Assembly: GCA_039566865.1 (NCBI GenBank)
Contig: CM076947.1
Span: 9,059,501-9,123,500, forward strand
Reading direction: 5' to 3'
Source: Aurelia coerulea
Lineage: Eukaryota; Cnidaria; Scyphozoa; Semaeostomeae; Ulmaridae
DNA length: 64,000 nucleotides
Under the pieces are notes generated by a model. That model did no database searches and was not told the origin of the DNA. It saw only the letters and a program-made list of their open reading frames with translations. The position numbers and the translations under genes were made by a program. Of the stretch, positions 48,766-59,100 are shown one piece after another. Position 1 is the stretch's first letter, and every line of letters begins with the position of its first letter.

Positions 48766-48776
48766 TAGTGACTCCT

Positions 48777-50937
48777 CTACAGCTGTAGTATTCATGCTCT
48801 TCTTAGTCGCTGGTTGTGTTGAATCGCAGGCTTCTTCTTCAACGGGACGTTTGGATTTGGTGGCAAGTTTGCCCTTCTTGCCTCTGTAACGTTCCACCTT
48901 TCTCCAGCTTTCTTTTCTCTTCTTTCCTTTGCCCCTCTTCTTTGGTTCTGGCCGTGATGGATAAGGAACGCTGTTATCCTTCTCGTTGTCTGGCAGCAGT
49001 GCGTCGTTGTTTTGCATCCATTTTAGAAGATCTCGATAGTAATCGCCCAAATGAATTGCTTGCGGATTATATGCCAACAGATCGAGATTGTTGATATCCT
49101 TGACCTTGGAAAGGGCCACATAGGCCTGACCACTTGCAAAAAAGCTCTTATTCAATTGAATGTAAGCTTTGTCCAGGGTCATGCCTTGTACCTTGTGCAC
49201 TGTGAGTGCCCAGCCCAAAAGCAATGGAAATTGTTGTCTGTAGAATTGAACTTGAGTTCCAGGGAATCCAAGACTCAGCTTCATTTTCGTGATGGCTGTC
49301 TTCCTCGTGGTCCTCAAATTCTCTACTGTGATGCTATTGGGATGGATTCTTGTGACCATGGCAAGTGTACCATTGATCCAACCATGTTCGATGTCTAGAT
49401 TTTTGGTTACTACCACCCGTGCTCCAACTTTTAATGTAAGACTGTTTTCCATTCGCTCTCTGTGATATTTCTTAATTCGAAGCTTGTCTGGGTTTGATAG
49501 CTCCTTACCATTTGCATATGTGTCCACTGCCTCGAACGTTACGGCTGGCGTGTCAAGGGTATCCAAGAAGAACGAGTTCCAGCTGTCTCGTTCTCTCCTC
49601 AGAGAGCAGATGATTGCTGCATTGTCAATGTCGATATTGTCAATGTCAATGTCCTTCATGAGTCTTTGTTGAAGAATGTTGTTTCCTTGTTCAGTGAAAA
49701 CACCCATGCGAACATCTGACAGGAGAGATTGAAACTCCACATTGTCCTGTCGCTTCACTTCTTTCAGCATGACAATATTGAATCTCCTCCACAGTGAACT
49801 ATTGAAGATGTCTGTTCCAATGGCAGGAAGTTGAGCAGGATCACCCATCATTATGATGTGTTTTCCTCCAAATGGCATCATTTTTTCCTTCTTGTTTTGT
49901 GTCATGTCCTTCAGTAGCTCGTTGACCTTGTGAAATGGCTCACTGTCGAGCAAAGGAAATTCATCAATTACCAGAATATCAGTTGCTTTGATGATTTCAT
50001 ATTCGGTTGTCCCTGACTCGATGTGGCTCTTAGAGTTGATGTCCATTTTGAAGAAGTGATGAACTGTTTCTCCATCAATGAAATGAGCTGCAACCCCAGT
50101 TGTGGCCAATTTCTTTGTGGTCATGTGCAAAGCAGTATTTGCATACTCCACGATGGCTTTTAACAGGTACGATTTACCAGTTCCAGCTTTGCCAATGATG
50201 CTTGTCAAGACTTGTTTCCCACTTGATCGATTGGCAGTGATGTGGTTGAAAGCTGCTCTTTGCGATTGAGAGAAGGAGGAAACGTAGACATTGATGTCGA
50301 TTTCTTCGCGTTCACCAAGAGCTAATGCACCCAAATCCGCTTCATCGTGCTCGATATCGACATCCTCCAACTCTTGTTCTTCGGCGTTGTGCATGTTTGC
50401 TTGTTGAATGGTTGTTACCTCGTTGATGAAGTTGTTGAATTCATCCTCACCAATCCAGTTTGCATCCACCAATTGCTGTGCCATTCTTCTCAAGCGACGG
50501 ATTGAGAATCCACGTTGATGTGCACCATGAAGTGCATTCAAGGCATCGTCTTCTTGCGATAAAAGATTCCTCAAAGTGCACTCCTCCATGTATGATTTGG
50601 ACTGATTTTCATCTGAGAAGATGTCCTGATTTCTTCTGAGTGGGCAGTTCAAGATGAGTTTCTGCATGTAGTAGTTCTCCTGGTTGTCACCATTGGGCAG
50701 GTAGAACTTCCACCTTGGGACTGCCTCCTTTGTTCTGCGCTTCCACCGTCTACCTTTTAGATCAGTGAGAACTCCTCTCGGTAGAATGGACTTTTCTGCA
50801 TCTGATTGGTCAGAGTTGCCATAGGAATCCTCACTGTCTTTGGCTGCCTCGGCGGATGGACCCCTTGCTATAGCATAGATCGCCACCACTTTTGACCAAG
50901 CCATACTCTGGATTGAACTCGGTTGGTAGGTACACAA
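48777..50937 (-). CDS. PIF1-family helicase domain of the Helitron
   Basis: A 751-residue open frame (stop at 48682) of which about 720 residues are Helitron. It has Walker A GKAGTGKS (249-256), Walker B VIDEF (about 323-327), GDPAQLPAIG (365-374), a motif III/IV region WRRFNIVMLKEVKRQ, and C-terminal VHKVQGMTLDKA with QAYVALSKV (570-602). This is a superfamily 1B 5'-3' helicase that would unwind the transposon strand. The last about 31 residues come from foldback A (Gln-Glu-Pro-Glu-Phe-Lys-Asn-type repeats), and the true C-terminus continues at 42995. The frame start (residues 1-50) lies in a region frameshifted against the Rep segment. Confidence 0.88.
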
Positions 50938-51136
50938 TTTCCCTGCTGGACTGGCATAAGAAATGGCCCAGCTTGATGTGATCTACTTCCAGACGACAAA
51001 AAATGTGTGTTCTTATGTATCGCTCTGTGTCTGATACATCCTTTGACAGTTGCATTTGGAATGATGGCTCTGTTTTGTCAACATACTTTGCAAGATACAT
51101 TTCCCATCCAGAACCTGTGACATATTGAATGTTCAT
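50831..51136 (-). pseudogene. Helitron Rep C-terminal segment with Y2 motif (frameshifted)
   Basis: The frame contains VTGSGWEMYLAKYVDKTEPS. YLAKY has the two tyrosines three residues apart that define Helitron Rep (Y2) nicking enzymes. FCRLEVDHIKLGHFLCQSSR and a PTEFNPE stretch follow, usual between Rep and helicase. It runs out of frame where the helicase frame begins (near 50937). Confidence 0.75.
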
Positions 51137-51800
51137 ATGTGCTCCCCATAAGAAAAGTATTTCCTTGTTGTATGGAACAATATTGATGTCATCTTGACAT
51201 CTCCTCTTCAGTGTCTGTTGCCAGCATGGTTGAGTTGATCCATCATTTAAATCTTGAATGGAAAGCCATACTTGCAGCGGTTGAGCGTTTTTCCATGCGG
51301 GATTTTAATGCAGCGGGCTGGCCTGCACTTGTCAGTCTTTTCATGTACGAACGTAGTGCTGTTACTGTTGGATCTGCTGTATCTGATCTTGGCATCTCTG
51401 CAAAAACTACGTCCTCTGGGATTGTTCTAGGTCTGCACCAAACAACCATGTGGTTGTGGATTGCTCCTCGACTTTGGAACTCCTTTCGGTCCCAAAGTCT
51501 AACACTTCACCCAATGGACCATCCTTGTTGAATAGAACATTTTCTTTGAACAGCTTCAATCGATTGTTGTAGGTGACACCCGTCTCGATGGAAAATGACT
51601 TGTCAGGCGCTGCGTGATTGTATTAAAAAAGACCGTTGATGTATACAGGCTCTTCAAAGTGCCATGGCCTGTGTTTGGCATAGTTTCTGATTTCCTTCCA
51701 TCCATCGTTCTGCGTAAGAGTGACAAATAGATCTGGCTGACCAAATTTCTTTGTCATGGCAATGAGACTCTCTACGTAAAATACTAGAGGCTTCTGGCGG
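51137..51800 (-). pseudogene. Helitron-like N/Rep domain, several frameshifts
   Basis: Segments in different minus frames give LFVTLTQNDGW (about 51.72 kb), then YNNRLKLFKENVLFNKDGPL, then after a one-base loss near 51.48 kb IHNHMVVWCRPRTIPEDVV with the HUH-like His-x-His. These match the order of the Helitron Rep N-terminal domain, which coordinates the metal for strand nicking. At least three frame breaks make it non-functional. Confidence 0.75.
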
Positions 51801-52218
51801 AGCTTGATTCAATTTGAAGAACCTGTAAGTTTTTTGGCAATATCCACATGTTCAGATAGGCTCATCTCCGAAACTTTTTCTTTTGCTTCTCGCAGTTGCT
51901 CAAAATGGTCTATCATGCATTTTCTGATTCTGACTGCAATTGTTGTAAATCACGGAGTTGCCCTTCAAGTTCTGAAATTGTCATTTGAGCATTAATTTCC
52001 TCTGCTGATTTTTCTAATGGAGGGGGCGTACCTTTAAGTTTTGAAATGACATCACACAGGAAAATGTCTAAGTCAAGATCTTCCTTTGGATCAAGCACAA
52101 CTTTTTCAACGACATTCCTGATAATTCTCACCAGCTGTGGCCTACTTTTAATTTCAACTGATTGTTTTAGCTTAAGATAACCAGAAACTTCTAACAACTT
52201 TTCAACACTTTTCATCAC
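51797..52218 (-). CDS. Unidentified ORF upstream of Helitron Rep
   Basis: A 101-residue frame (51913-52218) starts MMKSVEKLLEVSGYLKL, is helical and acidic (PKEDLDLDIFLCDVI), and is followed in another frame by MIDHFEQLREAKEKV...KKLTGSSN. It could be a gag-like or accessory piece of another element, or the N-terminal part of the Helitron protein. No family is recognised. The two frames may be one decayed gene. Confidence 0.35.
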
Positions 52219-53013
52219 CGCTCAACTACAACAAACAAGAAATACAACAGGAAACTTCCACTTAGCTTTGAGGGGTACGGCTGGTACACCCTCGATCTTG
52301 GTACGTGGCGGCGGCAAAACTGAGCAGCAAAACAGCATGGTGGCGGCAAATCTGGGCAGCAAAGGTGAATGTTCTTTGCTTATTTGTTGGTGATCTTCCA
52401 CATTAGTCAGTCTTGAAGTTAAACAAATTTAGCGCCAAATATAGCCCTCAGGTGTACATAGGTTTGACAACCTCATGCAAAGCATGTTCGATACATAGAT
52501 ATTATGTTTTGTCCATATTTTTACTCTTATCTCATCAACAGAACTCAAAGACTATTTTTAAAAAGCTAATCAAAACCCAATACATATGCAACTTAAACAC
52601 AATACAAAGACTAAGACCGATTCCCTTTATGACATTCTACACAACACATTAGCACAAGAACATGATCAAAATATTCTCTGTCATGACAACAGTATGTTTG
52701 TTATGTTCGTATTGTCCACAGCAGGGGGGTTCACTCTGTTAGCAACAGAGCCCTACATCAACACACAATTTTATGAGTCAGATACATAAATTCTACACAG
52801 CTTTAGTCTATGGCTAGACATCATCGCTCAAACAGGGATATTTGTTGTCAGACCATCGGGAATAATGGTATTGGCATGGCATGTTTGTAAAAAGAAATAA
52901 TGGCTTGATATCTTGACAAGAGATAGCATAATCTTGCTGACATCTAAGAACACTTGTTTTTCTTCTTTTATTTCGTAGGCAAAGCTTTGACGAATCAATC
53001 TTTACTTTTACAA

Positions 53014-53045
<32 letters not shown>

Positions 53046-53515
53046 CTAAAATATAACGTTTTATTGATGATACTTTTGCAGCAACGTATCAAGTTTTTTA
53101 TAATAATAAAAACATCATCAGTATCATCAAAAGTATCATCAGTATAACGTTGTTGCTAGTATTATATCTATAGTTCCATTTGATTCATTCATTGGCACCC
53201 TATTAAAGTCTTCTGAACTGTTAAAGAGATCCAAATGATATCAACGCAGGGATCATCAAGACTTTAAACAGACATAAACACAAACATCTCTTTTGTCAGT
53301 AAACAGTCCATGAAATTATTTAATTTGATCATGTTCAGTCACTGTGCAGATTGAAGGAAATTGAGACATTTTCTTCAGATAAGCTGAACTAACACTGTTG
53401 ATTCTCAATTTTCAATGAGTCTTACCATAGAATTCCTCTTTGTTACGTAAGAAGAAGAAAGCGAAAAAAATAGCGCTTACTAAAAGAGGGATGGTGGTTG
53501 CATGATTTAGGGACT
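52219..53515. other. Intergenic DNA with an (AAT)n microsatellite
   Basis: No coding signal is seen. An AAT run lies at about 53008-53045. The stretch TTGATGATACTTTTGCAGCA (about 53063) has a loose inverse near 53110-53155. Confidence 0.55.
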
Positions 53516-53517
53516 TG

Positions 53518-55030
53518 CTAATCAAATCGGCCAGTTTTATGGATAAAACGCAGAGTTAAAAGAAGTATGTTTTTATTAACATCATCTGGAAGATCGTTAT
53601 CACCATACATTAAAATCTTTAGTAGAACATCATTTGAAGGATGGGTGAATCCATGTGGTCGTAATAAAGAGGAAACTCCAGCAAGGTCTCTTCGTAATAC
53701 TTCAAAGGAGGGGCAGAGCAACAAAAAGTGTTCCGTGTCCTCAATGCCATCATTAGTTGGGCACATTGGGTTTATGGTATCTCTGAAATTATGCTTGAAT
53801 TTGTGAAAGTTCAATTTACTGAGACCAACCTGATGTTGTGTAAGATAAGATAGACCTGTTGGGTCGTGTATCCTGAAGACAGATTTTGGCAGAGGGGGCG
53901 AATTTTTGATAGCAGCTTTGTCTTGAATGCAGCAATGGAAGGGGCGAGTCTAATTTCTGAATCCAGCTTGTTCCACTCTGAAAGGCAGTGAGGACAGAAG
54001 CTAGATTGGATTTTTTCTGTCCTTGCCCTTATTCGCCCAATGACATCCTGCTTGCGAAGAGAGTATCGTGACTGCCGTTGTGGTGGGATTGGATCTGTAG
54101 TATAGTCAGGAGCTAGATTATTTATAAATGGACGGACTCTAGCTTGAACGGACTCTAGCTTCTCCATGACATTTTGCAAAATTGTATTTCCGCTAAATTC
54201 ACATACTTTTGCGGGAATATGATGACATCCCTGTAGTCTAGATGTGGTCGCACGTACAGCTTGTATATTCCGATACCCCTACGTGTTTTAGTGATAGCTG
54301 CCTTGATGTGGGCAGCAGGCCAGTCGGAACCAGGGGGCTGGGGGGGGGCGTCAGCCCCCCCCCCCATAATTTGCTGCAGTTCATTCACTTTTGTAAGTAA
54401 AAAAGGCTGTAAAAGCCCATCTCATGGAAATGAAGATTCAAACTTAATTATATTCGAGGAAGTTATTAGAATTGATCAAGCTATCATCCTTGATATTATG
54501 GAATTCAAATATAATCTATATCCTCCTGAAATTGAAGTCCCATTTTTCAGAATTTTCTCGGAAAGACCCCCATCAGACTTCATACTTTGCTTTTTTAAAT
54601 AACCAATTCTCCAAAAATGGGGCGTTTTCCAATGATCTAAAGGGTGTGGCCATGAAAACTTTTCCCAACGGCAATCCCCCGGACCCCCATTTATCATCAC
54701 TCCGCTCGCATGAAGCTTCAGCCCCCCCCCAATATGAATTTCGTTCCGACGGGCCTGGTGGGCAGCAAATGAAAGCTTTGAGTCAAGGAAAGTCCTAAAT
54801 GGTTATGTTCATCTACTTTCTTCACAGGTGTATTGTTAAAAGGGATCATTGGATGATCAATTTTATTTCTTTTCCTTGAAAAAATTACTTCTACAGCTTG
54901 CTTTTGCGGATCAGGATTAAATGACATCCTCCAGTCATGAGCCCACTGTCTTATCAACTCTAAGTCATGGTTCATATCATTGGCAGCTATGTTTTTATCA
55001 TGTACAACGGTAAAAAGTGATAAAAAATGC
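53518..55030 (-). pseudogene. LINE (non-LTR) reverse transcriptase fragment, minus strand
   Basis: From right to left are RT thumb and C-terminal segments: LELIRQWAHDWRMSFNPD and KVDEHNHLGLSL (54718-55030), KTRRGIGIYKLYVRPHLDY (54155-54300), KLESVQARVRPF and SFCPHCLSEWNKLDSEIRL (53811-54179), and PTNDGIEDTEHFLLLCPSF (53518-53814). This order is typical of jockey/CR1/RTE-like LINE ends. Catalytic palm motifs are missing (5' truncated) and frames are broken. A 441-bp element interrupts it at 54317-54757. Confidence 0.8.
54317..54757. mobile_element. 441-bp insertion with 9-bp duplication inside the LINE
   Basis: GTGGGCAGC flanks both sides (54308-54316 and 54758-54766). The ends (AGGCCAGTCGGAAC and the inverse of CAGGCCCGTCGGAAC) are imperfect inverted repeats followed by G/C runs (GGGGGCTGGGGGGGGGCG and CCCCCCCCC). 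The LINE frame resumes on the far side. Non-autonomous, MULE-like by duplication length. Confidence 0.82.
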
Positions 55031-55430
55031 ACAGGACGCTCTTTCCCTACAGAAAGATCTGGATAATATCCAACAGTGGTGTAGGGATTGGCTTATGTAT
55101 CTGCATCCTGACAAATGTGAAACGCTTAGAGTGACAAAGAAAAGAAAGCCACTAGTTTCTGCATATACGATAGAAGGGCAAAGCCTAAAAGAAGTAGATT
55201 CTACAAAGTATCTGGGGGTCACGATGCACAGATCGTTAAGCTGGAATACTCATGTTGATAAAACATGTTCTAAAGCAAATAGTATCCTTGGTCTCCTTAG
55301 AAGGAACTTGAGCAATTGCCCACGTGACGTGAAAGAAAACTGCTACAAATCCCTTATAAGACCAACAATGGAATACACGTCAACAGTGTGGGATCCGCAT
55401 ACTGCAAGAAATATCAATAAAATTGAAATG
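55031..55430 (+). pseudogene. Second LINE RT fragment, plus strand
   Basis: A plus-strand frame (ALSLQKDLDNIQQWCRDWLM, VDSTKYLGVTMHRSLSWNTH, CYKSLIRPTMEYTSTVWDP) is the same RT thumb region of a different, CR1/jockey-like LINE. It abuts the minus-strand fragment head to head at about 55030. It is truncated at both ends. Confidence 0.8.
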
Positions 55431-55659
55431 GTTTCAGTTTCAGTTTCATATATATTTAAATTCACCACAAACAATTTATCAAATCAACTAAACTACGAGA
55501 ATATAAGATAACATTACAGAAAATTAATACATAAGTACAGGTATTGCATTGTTGAGATTCTCGAAAAAGCCCACGTTAATTTAACATACAAAAGCCCAAA
55601 GGGGAGGCAAAGGGTTTTCAAGAGAGGTAGCCTCGGTTCTGTGTGTGTAGTGTTTTGTA
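55431..55659. other. Presumed promoter and 5' region of the split gene
   Basis: Between the LINE fragment and the first start codon lies A/T-rich DNA turning G-rich (GGGGAGGCAAAGGG, about 55600). No TATA box was chosen with confidence. Confidence 0.35.
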
Positions 55660-55695
55660 ATGGCGGCATTGCTGGAGGAGCTGCGGTGTGATTAA
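55660..55695 (+). promoter_or_regulatory. Upstream ORF ending one base before the main start
   Basis: ATGGCGGCATTGCTGGAGGA begins an 11-codon frame whose TAA (55693-55695) is one base before the ATG at 55697. If transcription starts upstream, ribosomes would have to reinitiate or skip it. Alternatively this ATG lies in an unused leader. Confidence 0.45.
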
Positions 55696-55696
55696 A

Positions 55697-56140
55697 ATGA
55701 AACGAAACAAGATTTTCCCACACAAATCAAGTTCTAGGAGAAGTATGGAAGACGACGATGATGATGAATTTAATCTAGAAGTTGTTGACATTAGTTATGG
55801 AAAATTCTTTGGCAAGGCGAAACCAAGAAGGTCGTCATTGTCAGGCAAGCAAAAGAAGCTCCTGAAACTTCGCGTTCCTGCAGATGATGACACACACTCG
55901 AGCACTCACCAGCTTACCAGAACACAGCCGACACGGAAAGCTGCAACAGTTCTAGCCAGGCAAGGTTCGTCTTCTGCTGGACCTTCTAATGATGGTGCTA
56001 GCAATGATGTATTAGGTAATGCAGTCAGTACTGCTGCAGCAACAGATGCATTAACATTAACAGATGCACGTGATCACGATTCTGATTATGATTTTGATTA
56101 TACAGAAGACCGATTAGAATTTGGACAGCTCAGTAGTGAG
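55697..56140 (+). CDS. Exon 1 of the split gene
   Basis: 148 codons from ATG to the donor AGTGAG/GTAAGT. It is Asp/Ser/Thr-rich with an early acidic run (MEDDDDDEFNLEVVDISYGK) and basic patch GKQKKLLKLR, and is probably disordered. A GTG nine bases earlier is also in frame, but ATG is preferred. Confidence 0.75.
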
Positions 56141-59100
56141 GTAAGTGGTAAAGAATATCCAATTACTATATAAATAAAAGCCAGGCTGTGTAATTCACTG
56201 AATTTGCGACCAGAACAATCAGGCGGACAAGGTTCAATACCCGGTAGAGCCCTATCACTTAAGTATCGTGGCAAGTGATCGCGGACTCGATTAGTGCTTA
56301 GCTACTTCTGTGTGATCCCAGCACTTGGGGCTAAAAAACTACAACTTCACCTGCACCAATGGTACACTACGGTATATACGAAAGTCATAATATATGGAAA
56401 GCATTGCAAGAACAGTTTTTTCATTTCCATATCAGTTGCAAAAATACCAAGTCAACAAAGAAATTTTGATATACATGATAAATGCAACATTTTATTCCTA
56501 CAGTCTCAGTTTGCAAAGGGGTAACCTCTCTTACATCATACAAAATGTTAAAAGGAAATAATATCGTATTTTTTATGTAGATCGAAACTAAAAATTTAAT
56601 CTGACATTTATAAGTAATGTCTGACTGTCTCATCAAACCAACATAAATTGCGTTTGTGGTGAAATGGTATCACTATTCTCTGCAGAGAATCATTCCAGGT
56701 TCAAATCCTGGCAAACGCCTGGGAGTGAAGACAGCGTACACTCAATTTCTTACACTTTTGTCTTAGACTCAGTGAGAACACACTGTTTTCACGGTTACAC
56801 TTTTAAATGATTATGTTTTCTAAATTTTCAATTTTTTCTTTTGAAGGAGGACCAGAACACAAATGAAGATGATATTATCAACTTTCTTGATACCTATATA
56901 ATTCAGTTGCAAAGGTTATCAGCTGTAATTCCACTAAATGCTTTACTAACAGAATTCCTTGTACCTGATTTTATTTTCCAAAGATCAGATATATCTGTAA
57001 GTATGATGTTGCAGTATTCAAACGGAGATTAACCTAGCGGAAGAGATGCAGCGCTTGAGGCACTTTTGATGCCAGACCATGATGTGGTTGCACATTGCAC
57101 TGATTCATAAGGAATTCAAACTTGCTCAAAAAGTCCTATTTTAGCTATTCATCTTTAAGGAAGATGTTTGAGAAGAGACACTGTGCTCTTAAGGGTCCAT
57201 AGTACATGTTCATTCATGATTACTTATGACTAATAGGAAATCATCTATGCTGAAAAGTAGGCTGAAAGGAAGCACACACTAATCTGCCAATACTCAAACA
57301 TACACAACGTGTATACACGCATCAAGTAGCTGTAGCTTATCTTGCGGAGTTAGCTTATAAATGACAATGTTGCTAAGTTACATGAGCCATTGAAAGCAGC
57401 AGGGAACTGTGAAAGGACTTATCAAAATCATTTTCTCTATTCTATAGTCCTTCAAATTTGTTGTCATCAAGAGAAGATGTATGTCATTTTCAAACCAAGA
57501 TGTCTGTTGGCTCTATAGCTGCCAGTGCAACAATTCTAGAAAGCAGTTTGTAGCTAGCTTGCCATTAAATTTCAAATCAACGTTAGAAGGTAATTTGGGC
57601 AATATTTAAATCATTTTGACTAGCTTTGTAGAATCCTGAATAGAAGGCATTTTGCATTTACTCTAGTTCATTCCAGATAATCCAAGTGTTTGTGTCCCTT
57701 CACTTCTTCAGCTTCAACTTACCATTATAAATCTATAATAGATGACAGTAAATGATATTCAAACAGGACAAAGTATGCTTTCTGTGCACTTTGACATTTA
57801 TTTCCATGCTAAGAGCTCCAGAGAGGATTCTTTTTGTATCTGAAAATTTTACAGCCTTTGGAGGTCTATACAGCACAAGAATTATACGAGAATGAGAATG
57901 ATTATATATTCGAATTTTAAGGGTTTTTTTAGGTTTAATGTGCATAATGTAGCTCTGTAATCTGTCTGTAAGCTCTCTTTGTCTTTTCTGACACCTCAAT
58001 TGTTATATGAGAGCAATGAAGATACTATATACCTGCAACTACTTTGAAATTAAAACATATTTTTCTAATTTCTGTTATTGCAGAGCTGAATGAAAGGTAC
58101 CCACCATGCATACATATATCTGCAGGCAGTGCTGTCCTGGAAAACTTTGACAGGATAAATGACATAACACCACAAGAAGGTAAAATCTAAAAAAATGTTT
58201 GCTCTGTGAGTGCTTGAAAGACAAACATAAATATTTAATCTTTGGATAATACATATGAATGTATGTATCATTTACCACATTATTTAACAATATTTACAAG
58301 TTTGTAATATAAAAATAGATACAATACAATATATAAGGTTAAAAACGTAAAGGAAAAACACCCGTAATTACAGTGGCAGGGATAGCATTAAAAGGTCAAG
58401 ATGACCTTAATTCCACAATGGTCCCCTCAGAGGTGCTAGAACAACGAGAAAACGTGAGAAAGGAAGAATTGTAGCTGTTTTCCATGTAAAACATGGATTA
58501 TAATCATTTTCGTGATGTTATATGATTTGTTGATATCTTTACCTCATGTCTTTAATGATTCTCAGTTTTGAAGTGCAAAAGAAGTACTGTAAATTGCTTC
58601 AACTGAGATGTACAGCAAATATACTTTAGAATTTGACTATATATCAAGAGTTTGACCCAATGAAAGTTCTTGATAAATCTTATGGAATCACATTCAGATC
58701 CAGCTACTGGCATAATCTGGGACCCATGACATATGTACAGAAATGTTTCCATATTGAATGGATCAAGTATTGGGAGAAGTGATTACTATGGACTGTGACT
58801 AGCTTTTGTTTAGCTGTATTTTTCATTCAAATTTTCAAGTTAGTTTTTTTGGTGCTGTTTGCTTTCAGTGTTTGCAGATCTTGATGAGGAAAAAGCGCAG
58901 GTTAGACTGTTTTTCTTGGATTCTATATATTTTCTCAGAAGAGGCTTATAAATTCTGTTAATGACATAAGTTGAAAAATACCTGACAAAAATACTACGTA
59001 AGCTAGTGAAGGCTTGCATTCTGCTTTTAAAGTCTGCTTGATCACGGCAAGCCATTGTCTGCTGATATATTTGTTTCAAATTATTTTCTGTAAATAGAAA

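Larger units (their letters stand above)
43005..48776. mobile_element. Foldback element A with 41-bp minisatellite arms, host of an LTR element
   Basis: The ends (GGGAGTCACTAATTCAAGAT at left, inverse at right with one change) lie between two copies of CTACAGCTG (42996-43004 and 48777-48785), a 9-bp target duplication inside the Helitron gene. Behind each end is an inverted array of 41-bp repeats, then inverted single-copy stretches (near CATTTACCAACG and CATGCATGGTTTACATCAA). The centre has no transposase. Without the nested LTR element it is about 1.8 kb. The duplication length suggests MULE or foldback type. Confidence 0.85.
42682..52000 (-). mobile_element. Helitron (minus strand), broken and nested with other elements
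   Basis: From right to left on minus are Helitron-type Rep segments (51.79 to 50.83 kb, frameshifted), a PIF1-type helicase (50937 to 48777), and, after a foldback insertion, the continuing frame with an OTU-protease start (42995 to 42728). Rep and PIF1 together define Helitrons, which transpose through a single-stranded intermediate. The Rep part has several frameshifts and the C-terminal part is cut off, so the element is dead. The terminal signals (5' TC, 3' CTRR with hairpin) were not identified, so outer borders are approximate. Confidence 0.8.

Noticed and set aside
48816..49398. Plus-strand frames over the helicase
   Set aside because: Antisense shadows of the 751-residue helicase frame.
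56225..56240. Box-B-like GGTTCAATACC
   Set aside because: No box A at the right distance and no cloverleaf.
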